Of a stretch of 64,000 bases of DNA, positions 1 through 7,024 are shown in pieces. Each line of letters starts with the position of its first letter. The stretch's first letter is position 1. The translations under genes and the position numbers were made by a program. Origin of the DNA: JAPPOI01 sp028818055 (lineage in GTDB: Bacteria; Pseudomonadota; Alphaproteobacteria; Rhodobacterales; Rhodobacteraceae); assembly GCA_965267405.1 (NCBI GenBank), contig OZ253954.1, positions 1,736,001 to 1,800,000 of the forward strand. The letters are read 5' to 3'. A model generated the notes under the pieces. The model was not told where the DNA came from, made no database searches, and saw nothing but the letters and a program-made list of their open reading frames with translations.

Positions 1-280
1 CGATCGTAACGGCACGGTCGAATGGGCTAGAGAAACTGTCCTTACCCAAAGCAATTCCGACAAGTCGCGCAGGCGTTGGTGCGCGTTTGTCTGAATTTTG
101 AATCGGTTCGGAGACCGGTCCTGTGATCTCAATACGCCCACGAACCATGTAAAACGGTTCATCAGCGTCACGGACATATTCGAAAAGGCGCACAGCGTCG
201 GGGCGCAGACAAGACAACGCAATGGCGCTTTGCGCCGCAGATATCGTCAAGACTGCTGCAAGGAATAAAACCCTTATCAT
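1..280 (-). CDS. Secreted protein of unknown function, N-terminal part (C-terminus beyond window)
   Basis: The reading frame starts with ATG at 280 and stays open to the window edge (93 codons). The first 21 residues form a typical Sec signal peptide: a positive start, the hydrophobic run VLFLAAVLTI and a likely cleavage after SAIA. The mature part begins LSCLRPD and contains a basic/acidic stretch with no motif I recognise. Its ATG overlaps the TGA of rppH by one base (TGATG), so it is probably translated together with rppH. The gene cannot be named from this part. It is missed by ORF calling only because it runs off the edge. Confidence 0.7.
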   Translation of the reverse strand, partial: MIRVLFLAAVLTISAAQSAIALSCLRPDAVRLFEYVRDADEPFYMVRGRIEITGPVSEPIQNSDKRAPTPARLVGIALGKDSFSSPFDRAVTI

Positions 281-747
281 CAAAGACGCTCCCGAAACTC
301 CGCCATAACTTGCCTGTAAACGTCGCGCTTGAAAGGAACGATGTCACTCACAACGTCGTCGGCTGATGACCAGCGCCATCGGCTAAATTCCTGATGCCTT
401 TGATCAATCCTGATGTCGTCGTCAGAACCGGAAAACCGCAATAGGAACCACTTCTGCGACTGGCCGCGATACCGACCCTTCCACAGCTTGCCCACCAAAT
501 GTGTGGGCAAGTCATACAAAACCCAATCTTGCGTTTCCGCTTCAACCGTCACCAGGTTACCAGACACGCCCGTTTCTTCTTCTAACTCTCGAAGCGCTGC
601 AGCCGCGGGTGTCTCGCCCTTGTCTATGCCACCCTGCGGCATCTGCCATGCGCCGGGGGTGTCCACACGTTCACCGGTGAAAACCAAGCCGTCGGGATTC
701 ACAAGGACAACACCCACGCATGGGCGATACGGAAGTTCACTGCTCAT
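280..747 (-). CDS. rppH: RNA pyrophosphohydrolase (Nudix hydrolase)
   Basis: Predicted to remove pyrophosphate from the 5' end of triphosphorylated mRNA, which starts decay, or to hydrolyse dinucleoside polyphosphates. The 155-residue protein carries a complete Nudix box at about residues 39-61 (G-x5-E-x7-REL-x-EE-x-GV). The early PYRPCVGVVLVN and the GAWQMPQGG just before the box match RppH/IalA proteins. I place the start at ATG 747 because GGAAGG lies 8 bases upstream; a GTG three codons earlier has no room for a ribosome site. The stop overlaps the start of the downstream secreted protein. Confidence 0.93.
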   Translation of the reverse strand: MSSELPYRPCVGVVLVNPDGLVFTGERVDTPGAWQMPQGGIDKGETPAAAALRELEEETGVSGNLVTVEAETQDWVLYDLPTHLVGKLWKGRYRGQSQKWFLLRFSGSDDDIRIDQRHQEFSRWRWSSADDVVSDIVPFKRDVYRQVMAEFRERL

Positions 748-909
748 GGGTAACACCTTCCAGTTTCGTGGCGGCTATTCAATATCAGACCTATTCTTCG
801 AGCTGATCTGCACAATTCCAAAATATCATACCAAATCCACCGGCTAGCCCCTTTCCACCCGACAAACACCGGGCTATAGGGCCTCGTCCCAAATCTATAG
901 GAGGTCAAA

Positions 910-1932
910 GTGGGCTATCGCGTCGCTATCGCCGGCGCCACGGGCAATGTGGGCCGCGAAATGCTGAACATTCTGGCTGAACGCCAGTTTCCTGCTGATG
1001 AAGTGGTTGCGCTTGCATCGCGCAAATCGCTTGGCACAGAGGTTAGCTACGGTGACACGACACTGAAGACGAAGGACCTCGATACATTTGATTTCACCGG
1101 CTACGACATGGCGCTGTTTGCCATCGGAGCGACCGCCACCAAGGAATACGCGCCAAAAGCCGCTGCAGCCGGCTGCGTCGTCATCGATAACTCGTCATTG
1201 TATCGCTATGAGCCGGATATCCCGCTGATTGTACCGGAAGTTAACCCGGATGCGATCGAGCAGTACTCGAACCGCAACATCATCGCGAACCCCAACTGCT
1301 CCACGGCGCAGATGGTGGTGGCCCTGAAGCCGCTTCACGATCGGGCGAAAATCAAGCGCGTCGTAGTTTCGACCTACCAATCTGTGTCGGGCGCCGGAAA
1401 AGAAGGGCTGGATGAACTTTGGGATCAAACCAAAGCGATCTACAATCCGACGACAGAAGTGCCGCCGTCTAAATTCCAAAAGCAGATTGCATTTAATGTG
1501 ATCCCTCAGATCGACGTCTTCATGGAAGACGGATCGACCAAGGAAGAATGGAAGATGGTTGCCGAGACGAAAAAGATCGTCGACCCATCCATCAAGGTAA
1601 CTGCGACCTGTGTCCGTGTTCCGGTATTCGTGGGGCATTCAGAAGCCGTGAATATCGAGACCGAGGATTTCCTTGATGAGGATGAGGCACGCGACATTCT
1701 TCGCGAGAGCCCTGGCATTATGGTTGTCGATAAGCGGGAAGAGGGCGGCTACACCACCCCAATTGAATGCGTTGGCGACTTCGCGACGTTCATCAGTCGC
1801 ATCCGCCAAGACAGCACCATCGAAAACGGCCTGAATTTTTGGTGCGTTTCCGACAATCTCAGAAAAGGGGCTGCACTAAACGCTGTGCAGATCGCCGAGC
1901 TTCTTGGGAATCGGGTCCTTAAGAAGGGCTGA
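910..1932 (+). CDS. asd: Aspartate-semialdehyde dehydrogenase
   Basis: Reduces aspartyl phosphate to aspartate semialdehyde with NADPH, the branch point to lysine/diaminopimelate, threonine and methionine; cytosolic. At 340 residues it has the usual length. The N-terminal AGATGNVG (residues 8-15) is the nucleotide-binding loop. The catalytic cysteine is C130 in NPNCST, and the acid/base histidine is probably H243 in VGHSEAVN. The start is GTG at 910, supported by a strong AGGAGG ribosome site 6-12 bases upstream. It sits alone on the plus strand; lysA, a later step in the same pathway, lies at 10.9 kb in this window. Confidence 0.97.
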   Translation: MGYRVAIAGATGNVGREMLNILAERQFPADEVVALASRKSLGTEVSYGDTTLKTKDLDTFDFTGYDMALFAIGATATKEYAPKAAAAGCVVIDNSSLYRYEPDIPLIVPEVNPDAIEQYSNRNIIANPNCSTAQMVVALKPLHDRAKIKRVVVSTYQSVSGAGKEGLDELWDQTKAIYNPTTEVPPSKFQKQIAFNVIPQIDVFMEDGSTKEEWKMVAETKKIVDPSIKVTATCVRVPVFVGHSEAVNIETEDFLDEDEARDILRESPGIMVVDKREEGGYTTPIECVGDFATFISRIRQDSTIENGLNFWCVSDNLRKGAALNAVQIAELLGNRVLKKG

Positions 1933-1947
1933 TTTCAAAGGGTTTTT

Positions 1948-1980
1948 GCTGACCGCGGACGGTTATTGTTCACGGTCAGC
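1948..1980 (+). terminator. Inverted repeat after asd, possible weak terminator
   Basis: GCTGACCG at 1948-1955 pairs with CGGTCAGC at 1973-1980 around a 17-base loop, 15 bases after the asd stop. There is no T-run after it, so intrinsic termination is uncertain. The right arm is also part of a 13-base direct repeat (GTCAGCAACCATT at 1975-1987 and 1991-2003). Confidence 0.35.
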
Positions 1981-2238
1981 AACCATTTCCGTCAGCAACC
2001 ATTGATTGTTCTTGGCTACCGTAAGTCGCGGAAATTTTATTGCGGGGCGATTTCGCCGTATTTCATCCACAGAAAATTGGAGAAATATGAGGAAACCGGC
2101 CCAAAATTGGGCGATTGCTGAATTTTAAAGAGAATTTTCGGTTTTGCTGCCCAAAACTTGCCACAATCTGCCTTATCGCGGCCACAATTCACGCCAAGTC
2201 TTTCCGGGTGGGGGCGCATGGATAGGGGTCAAGTCGCC

Positions 2239-2523
2239 ATGACGCCGATAACAGAAGACCAAGTCTTATCGCTCATGAAAGGGCTAGAGGCGCGGGAACG
2301 CGCCGCAATGAAAAATCTGAAGGGTAAGGTGCCAGCATCCGCCGCAGGCGGAAGTTCAACGGCACGAATTCTCCCAATAGAAGCCAAACCCGTCAGAAGG
2401 TTAGTTTCTGAAGAGCAAACGCGTGGGGATGTAGTTGCGTTGGAAAATGCGCGTCAAAAACGACGTGAGAGACGCACAATCCACGGTCAGTTCATCTTCC
2501 GAGCTGACGCCGCGCTTAGCTGA
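2239..2523 (+). CDS. Small hypothetical protein, unrecognised
   Basis: A 94-residue frame starting MTPITEDQVLSLMKGLEARE. The N-terminal half looks like an amphipathic helix, followed by a Gly/Ser/Ala-rich segment and a basic helix (ENARQKRRERR). No domain is recognisable. ATG 2218, seven codons upstream in the same frame, is an alternative start, and neither start has a strong ribosome site. It lies between asd and a good plus-strand terminator at 2782-2817, which supports transcription of this strand. It may still be a chance ORF. Confidence 0.4.
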   Translation: MTPITEDQVLSLMKGLEARERAAMKNLKGKVPASAAGGSSTARILPIEAKPVRRLVSEEQTRGDVVALENARQKRRERRTIHGQFIFRADAALS

Positions 2524-2575
2524 CAAAAGTAAATGTTTTTCGATTTCTCCCGGGGGCCAAACCAGGAGAACGGCA

Positions 2576-2752
2576 ATGCCGCTGACACTAACGCACGATC
2601 AAAATGCAAACAAAGAACCAGGTGAGGTGCTTAGTCGCGTCACGGATGCTCTTAGGACGATGAGAATGGGCGAAACAGAGGTGCGCACCGCACCTTCGAC
2701 TTTGATGTTCCGGACTTCACGCTCGAACGTCTACACTCGCCACGACCGTTAG
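2576..2752 (+). CDS. Small hypothetical protein (58 aa), unrecognised
   Basis: A 58-residue frame starting MPLTLTHDQN with a very good ribosome site: AGGAGA at 2564-2569, six bases before ATG 2576. It is the last frame before the strong terminator at 2782-2817. The C-terminal third reads poorly. A second frame over the same bases, open from about 2659 to 2764, gives a more protein-like stretch (FDFDVPDFTLERL), so a frameshift or an overlapping frame is possible. TTCTCC at 2545-2550 could pair with the ribosome site. Function unknown. Confidence 0.4.
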   Translation: MPLTLTHDQNANKEPGEVLSRVTDALRTMRMGETEVRTAPSTLMFRTSRSNVYTRHDR

Positions 2753-2781
2753 CGGCACTTTAGTTACTGGCGTTAAGGAAC

Positions 2782-2817
2782 CGCCTCCGACCCGTGCTGA
2801 CGGATCGGAGGCGTTTT
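2782..2817 (+). terminator. Rho-independent terminator
   Basis: A perfect 9-base stem, CGCCTCCGA (2782-2790) with TCGGAGGCG (2805-2813), and a 14-base loop, followed directly by TTTT. It ends plus-strand transcription through the small ORFs and separates it from the convergent carbonic anhydrase gene. Confidence 0.85.
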
Positions 2818-2833
2818 GAATTGTTGCAGTGCG

Positions 2834-3478
2834 TCAAACCTGAACGAACTCTTTCGCGCTGGAGTCGTACTGAAGCAAACTGCCACTTGCGATGTCGATC
2901 CAAAGACCATGCAAGCTTAGATCGCCGCTCTCCACTGCGTCCTTTACGAACGTATAGGACATTAGGTTCTCAAGGCTGACGAGAATGCCTTCTTTCTCTA
3001 ATGCGGCGACTTCATCGTCAGATGAACCTTTGATGCGATCGTAACCGGGGCGAAGCACATCTAGCCAACGTCCAACATTGCTGTCCGCCGCTTCCAACTC
3101 TGGCGCATCACCCGAGCACATTGCGTGACATCCTGCGACACCGCCACAGCCAGAGTGCCCAAGCACAACGATGTGACGTATCTTCAGGGCAGTCACCGCG
3201 TACTCAATTGCGGAACTGGTGCATAGTCGAATTGGGTCGTCAGAGTTGGCTGGCACCAAATTGGCAACGTTGCGGTGGAGGAAGAAGTCACCTGGTGCTC
3301 CTCCAAAAAGCGCCACAGAGTCGACCCGGCTGTCAGCACAGGAGATGATCATCGCGGGCGGATGCTGACCGTCAGACACCAAACGTTCGAACAGTTGGCT
3401 GTTCGCCGCGTAACTTCCTTCCTTCCAGTCCCTATACCGCTCGGTCAAGAACTGAGGAAGAACCTGTACGTTTTGCAT
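2834..3478 (-). CDS. Beta-class carbonic anhydrase
   Basis: Interconverts CO2 and bicarbonate; cytosolic zinc enzyme of 214 residues, the normal size. The zinc ligands of the beta class are visible: C47 in ISCADSR, H108 and C111 in GHSGCGG. The D49-R51 dyad is intact. The start is ATG 3478; the ribosome site is weak. It is convergent with the small ORFs across the terminator at 2782-2817 and divergent from the gene at 3609. Likely a single-gene transcript. Family assignment is secure; the physiological role (bicarbonate supply or pH) is inferred. Confidence 0.95.
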   Translation of the reverse strand: MQNVQVLPQFLTERYRDWKEGSYAANSQLFERLVSDGQHPPAMIISCADSRVDSVALFGGAPGDFFLHRNVANLVPANSDDPIRLCTSSAIEYAVTALKIRHIVVLGHSGCGGVAGCHAMCSGDAPELEAADSNVGRWLDVLRPGYDRIKGSSDDEVAALEKEGILVSLENLMSYTFVKDAVESGDLSLHGLWIDIASGSLLQYDSSAKEFVQV

Positions 3479-3608
3479 GTCTATCGCCTGTGCTCAATGT
3501 AAAACCCTTAAAACGCGAAGAAAATCCGGCGCATTTTCCGGCACTTATCAATCAAATCTTTGCAGAGCGCAATTAGGGATCGGTTTGGGGCCAAGTGGAG
3601 ATGGGTAA

Positions 3609-3992
3609 GTGTTTGATAACGTTGTGGGCTGTCGGCCGATCGATATGATTTATGTTGATCCGGCGCCCCTTAAAGAAATGGTTCGTGCGCGTGGCTTGCC
3701 TCGGACAGAGTTCATCACCAGTACGGCCATGGAGGAAATTGCCGAAAGGCTTTCAACCGCAGAGGCCGCATGGGAAGCTGGCGAGTTCGCGCGTCTGTCG
3801 AAAATCTGTCGCTCCATCATCGGGTTGTCTGAAGAGATTGGGCTTGAGTCACTTGCCCAAGTTGCTGGCTGCATAGCTGGCGATGTCGGGCGTAATGACA
3901 CGAACGCTTTGGCGGCGCTGGTCGCGCGCCTTGTTCGTGTCGGTGAAGCGTCGCTATCGGCACTTTGGGATTTGGGGCATCTCCGGCTCTGA
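3609..3992 (+). CDS. Hypothetical helical protein, possibly Hpt-like
   Basis: 127 residues, starting at GTG 3609 with GGAG eight bases upstream; ATG 3645 (MIYVDPAPL) is the alternative start. After a short N-terminus the chain is almost wholly alpha-helical, and the helix containing KICRSIIGLSEEIGLESLAQVA resembles the phosphotransfer helix of Hpt proteins, but the expected HxxKG histidine motif is absent. It could be a degenerate Hpt-like or scaffold protein. It lies 60 bases upstream of the aminopeptidase gene on the same strand and may be co-transcribed with it. Confidence 0.7.
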   Translation: MFDNVVGCRPIDMIYVDPAPLKEMVRARGLPRTEFITSTAMEEIAERLSTAEAAWEAGEFARLSKICRSIIGLSEEIGLESLAQVAGCIAGDVGRNDTNALAALVARLVRVGEASLSALWDLGHLRL

Positions 3993-4052
3993 TCTTGCTG
4001 TTCCCGCTGTGCCAGATAGGTTGAGACGACAGGTCACAAATCGTGCGGGACA

Positions 4053-5471
4053 ATGGCGGACAAGAATTCAAAAAGCGCAAACGCAAAGGCGATGTCTTTT
4101 GCACACTCTGATCAAGGAACAATAAAGCTGACGCTCGTGAGCAAAGACGAGTTCGCCGGTTGGCTTGAAAGTCTTTCTGGTGGGGATGCGGGATGGATCA
4201 AGTCTACCGGTTTCAAGGGTGGCTACGGTCAAGCAATCGCGATGCCAGGCGATGATGGGGAGATCGGGTGGGCTGTAGCCGGAATGGGCGACGAGCGGGC
4301 GCGCTCGCGCAATCGGTTTCTTGGCGCAAAGGTTCGATCCGTACTCCCTGCCGGGGTGTATTCACTCGCGTCGGACTTGGGGACCGAACAGCTTACAGAT
4401 TTTTCGCTGGGTTGGTTGCTGGAGGGGTACCGATTTGACCGATACGCGAAGAAGTCACGCCCAAAAGCCGAATTGGTTCGCCCAAATGGGGTCGATAGTG
4501 CGCGACTGGAAGCTGTAGCCGCGGGCGAAGCGCTTGCCCGCGACCTAATAAATACGCCCGCTTCGGATATGGGACCTGATGAGCTTGAAGCGGCTGCCCA
4601 TGCATTGGCCGAAGAACACGCAGCTACGATTGAAGTCGTCTCGGGCGATGATCTTTTGTCGCAAACCTTCCCCTTGGTGCACGCCGTTGGGCGGGCCAGC
4701 ACTCGGAAACCTCGTTTGATCGACATCAGATGGGGTTCAGATGGCCCGATGCTGACTCTTGTCGGCAAGGGTGTCTGCTTCGATACGGGTGGCCTGAACC
4801 TTAAGCCGACGGCATCCATGGCGTTGATGAAAAAGGATATGGGTGGGTCGGCCAACGTCTTGGGCTTGGCGCACATGATCATGGCGTCAGGCATGCAGTG
4901 CCAACTCAGAGTGTTGATACCAGCCGTCGAGAATTCCGTCGCCGGTGATGCCTTCCGTCCGGGCGACATTCTGACAAGCCGCAAGGGTTTGACCGTGGAA
5001 ATCAATAATACAGATGCTGAAGGCAGGCTGGTTCTGGCGGATGCCTTGACGTTTGCGGATGCCGATGAACCGGACCTCATTATTTCGATGGCAACTTTGA
5101 CTGGCGCCGCCCGCGTTGCCGTCGGCGCGGATCTTGCACCCTATTACGCGACCACGCAGGCAGACGCAGATGCTGTCGAGACGGCTGCGTCTCATGTCGC
5201 CGATCCAGTGTGGCGGATGCCATTCTGGGAGCCGTACGAAAAGATGATCGAGCCGGGAATCGCCGACTTGGACAATGCACCTAAAGGTGGCTTTGCGGGG
5301 TCCATAACGGCAGCGCTGTTTCTGCGTCGCTTCGTGACAGAGACACCCCGCTACATGCACTTTGACATCTATGGCTGGTGCCCGTCGAATGAGCCCGGGC
5401 GTCCAAAGGGTGGTGTGGGGCAGGGCATCCGCGCTCTGTTCGAAGCACTGCCTGGAATGTTATCCAAGTGA
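4053..5471 (+). CDS. M17 family leucyl aminopeptidase
   Basis: Removes N-terminal amino acids from peptides using two metal ions; cytosolic. The C-terminal catalytic domain has the expected ligands and catalytic residues: K239 and D244 in VGKGVCFDTGG, K251, D262 in KKDMGG, and the family signature NTDAEGRL (319-326). The N-terminal domain is divergent, as in the alphaproteobacterial branch of the family. Starting at ATG 4053 gives 472 residues. Neither this start nor ATG 4092 has a good ribosome site, and the later one gives a more typical N-terminus. The stop overlaps the GTG of the NlpC/P60 gene by four bases, so the pair is translationally coupled and perhaps works in peptide recycling. 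Confidence 0.93.
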   Translation: MADKNSKSANAKAMSFAHSDQGTIKLTLVSKDEFAGWLESLSGGDAGWIKSTGFKGGYGQAIAMPGDDGEIGWAVAGMGDERARSRNRFLGAKVRSVLPAGVYSLASDLGTEQLTDFSLGWLLEGYRFDRYAKKSRPKAELVRPNGVDSARLEAVAAGEALARDLINTPASDMGPDELEAAAHALAEEHAATIEVVSGDDLLSQTFPLVHAVGRASTRKPRLIDIRWGSDGPMLTLVGKGVCFDTGGLNLKPTASMALMKKDMGGSANVLGLAHMIMASGMQCQLRVLIPAVENSVAGDAFRPGDILTSRKGLTVEINNTDAEGRLVLADALTFADADEPDLIISMATLTGAARVAVGADLAPYYATTQADADAVETAASHVADPVWRMPFWEPYEKMIEPGIADLDNAPKGGFAGSITAALFLRRFVTETPRYMHFDIYGWCPSNEPGRPKGGVGQGIRALFEALPGMLSK

Positions 5472-6238
5472 CCGGGAACCTTCATTCGGTTCTGGCGAAC
5501 GCTTGGCTGCGGCCCGCGCCCGACGCCCCGCCTGATCGGCAGATGTTGTTTGGCGATGCTTTTGACGTTGAGCGGGTCGAGGGTGATTGGGCGTTTGGGT
5601 CTGCTGCCAAGGATGGCTATGTCGGATGCGTAGAATCCAACCTTTTGGCGACAAAGACGACAGATCTGAAAGTTGTCATGGTTGCCGTGCGCAGCACTTG
5701 GGGCTACGCCGAGCCGGACATCAAGTCTACTCCGGTTGTCGATCTTCACATGACCAGCCCGCTTTCCGTTATTTCTGAACAGCCTGAATGGTACGAAATT
5801 CGCATGGGCGAGGCTTCGGTCTTTGTGCCGAGCGCACACTGTGTCGAAGGAGAGAGAGCATTTGAGCATCCCGGGACAGCTGCTCGGGCATTCCTCGGAA
5901 CGCCATACCTTTGGGCTGGAAATACCGGATTTGGGCTTGATTGCTCAGGGTTGGTTCAAGTCGCGATGCGTGCATGCGGTATATGGTGTCCGGCGGACAG
6001 CAAAGACCAAGAGGCGTCAATTGAAGGAACGCGCCTGGCGGACGGAGAAGCCTTCAAAGCCGGTGATTTGGTTTTTTGGAAAGGGCATGTGGCGATGTTG
6101 TCCGGCGCTGAGTCACTGATCCACGCTAATGCCCATCACATGGCAGTCGTCGAAGAACCCGTGCACTCGGCAATTGAACGAATCGCATCAACAGAAACAG
6201 GTCCGATCACAACGCATCTTCGGCCAGATGTGACTTGA
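5468..6238 (+). CDS. NlpC/P60 family cysteine peptidase
   Basis: Likely cleaves peptide bonds in cell-wall stem peptides or their fragments. 256 residues: an N-terminal SH3-like region of about 120 residues, then the NlpC/P60 domain with catalytic C159 in GLDCSGL and H207 in KGHVAML. No signal peptide is visible, which fits a cytosolic murein-peptide recycling enzyme of the dipeptidyl-peptidase VI type. The GTG start at 5468 lies inside the stop of the aminopeptidase gene (GTGA overlap); the two enzymes probably act in succession on peptides. The substrate is inferred. Confidence 0.9.
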   Translation: MTGNLHSVLANAWLRPAPDAPPDRQMLFGDAFDVERVEGDWAFGSAAKDGYVGCVESNLLATKTTDLKVVMVAVRSTWGYAEPDIKSTPVVDLHMTSPLSVISEQPEWYEIRMGEASVFVPSAHCVEGERAFEHPGTAARAFLGTPYLWAGNTGFGLDCSGLVQVAMRACGIWCPADSKDQEASIEGTRLADGEAFKAGDLVFWKGHVAMLSGAESLIHANAHHMAVVEEPVHSAIERIASTETGPITTHLRPDVT

Positions 6239-6249
6239 TAGGTTTTGGG

Positions 6250-6588
6250 CTATTCGACGGCGCGAATGAGCTTTCGCTCTAACACGCGCAAAACGGTGCG
6301 CAAGTCGTGCCCGCGCTTCAGAATTTGACCGTCCATTCCAATAACGCAGTACATTCCTTGTTTGGACCGTAACTTCGGTCTTTTTTCGATACGATAAAGT
6401 GGATGCTCGGCCGTCCTGCGAAATACCGAAAATATGGCAACATCTTTCAGAAAAGACATGCCGTAATCGCGCCATTCACCGGCGGCAACCATACGGCCGT
6501 AAAGCCCCAGAATCGTCGATAATTCCTTGCGATCAAAGGCAACTTTTTCGTTTGTGCGTTGCCCTGGAAACGGAGTTGGAGCGTTCAT
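6250..6588 (-). CDS. DUF2794 domain protein
   Basis: 112 residues matching the small conserved alphaproteobacterial family DUF2794. Recognisable parts are the FDRKELSTILGLYGRMVAAGEWRDY-type start of the domain, the VFRRTAEHPLYRIEK core and the ILKRGHDLRTVLRVL end. No signal peptide or membrane segment. The function of the family is unknown. It is convergent with the NlpC/P60 gene (12 bases between stops) and diverges from ileS across a 436-base gap. Confidence 0.9.
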   Translation of the reverse strand: MNAPTPFPGQRTNEKVAFDRKELSTILGLYGRMVAAGEWRDYGMSFLKDVAIFSVFRRTAEHPLYRIEKRPKLRSKQGMYCVIGMDGQILKRGHDLRTVLRVLERKLIRAVE

Positions 6589-7024
6589 AATTGAAATCTG
6601 CCTGTGGAACTTTGGTAAATCAACCCTCGCCTCAACTTCGCCACAAAATTACCTCGCGACGGGCGCGGTTGGCCCGCGATGTCGCCCAAGTCGCCTTTCA
6701 TACCGAAAAGGTAGCGACAAAACGCTATCCCCGGTGCCGCGGATCAACAGCCCCCACCCAGCCCGTGGCATCGGGGAACTACCAAAAAGCGGCCTTTGCG
6801 ACCAACCACGCGAAGGCTGTTTTGCTTTTTAGGGCCATCAACCATATCCCGGTACTTGTGAGTGGCAGATCGCTTGCCTATACAGCCGGTCATGGGCCGA
6901 ATATGTGCAATCATCATTCGAATTAGTGGCCCGGCGCTCTGACAGAATGAGCCGCCGGGTTTCAGGCGTTGAGACGCTCCGCCACCCTATCCTGACATTC
7001 AAGAATTTCTGAGGACACAATCCC
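6589..7024. other. 436-base gap between divergent DUF2794 gene and ileS
   Basis: No convincing gene or known RNA. Open frames across it on both strands have poor composition and no ribosome sites. The last 25 bases before ileS include GAGGA as its ribosome site. The gap must hold two divergent promoters, and it is unusually long for this gene-dense window, so an unannotated small RNA or long ileS leader is possible. No T-box features are seen. Confidence 0.5.

Noticed and set aside
1195..1638. A 147-codon minus-strand open frame inside asd
   Set aside because: Shadow of asd with Arg/His-rich composition.
6591..6926. A 111-codon plus-strand frame before ileS
   Set aside because: No ribosome site, composition rich in Arg, Pro and His, and it overlaps other random frames of similar quality.
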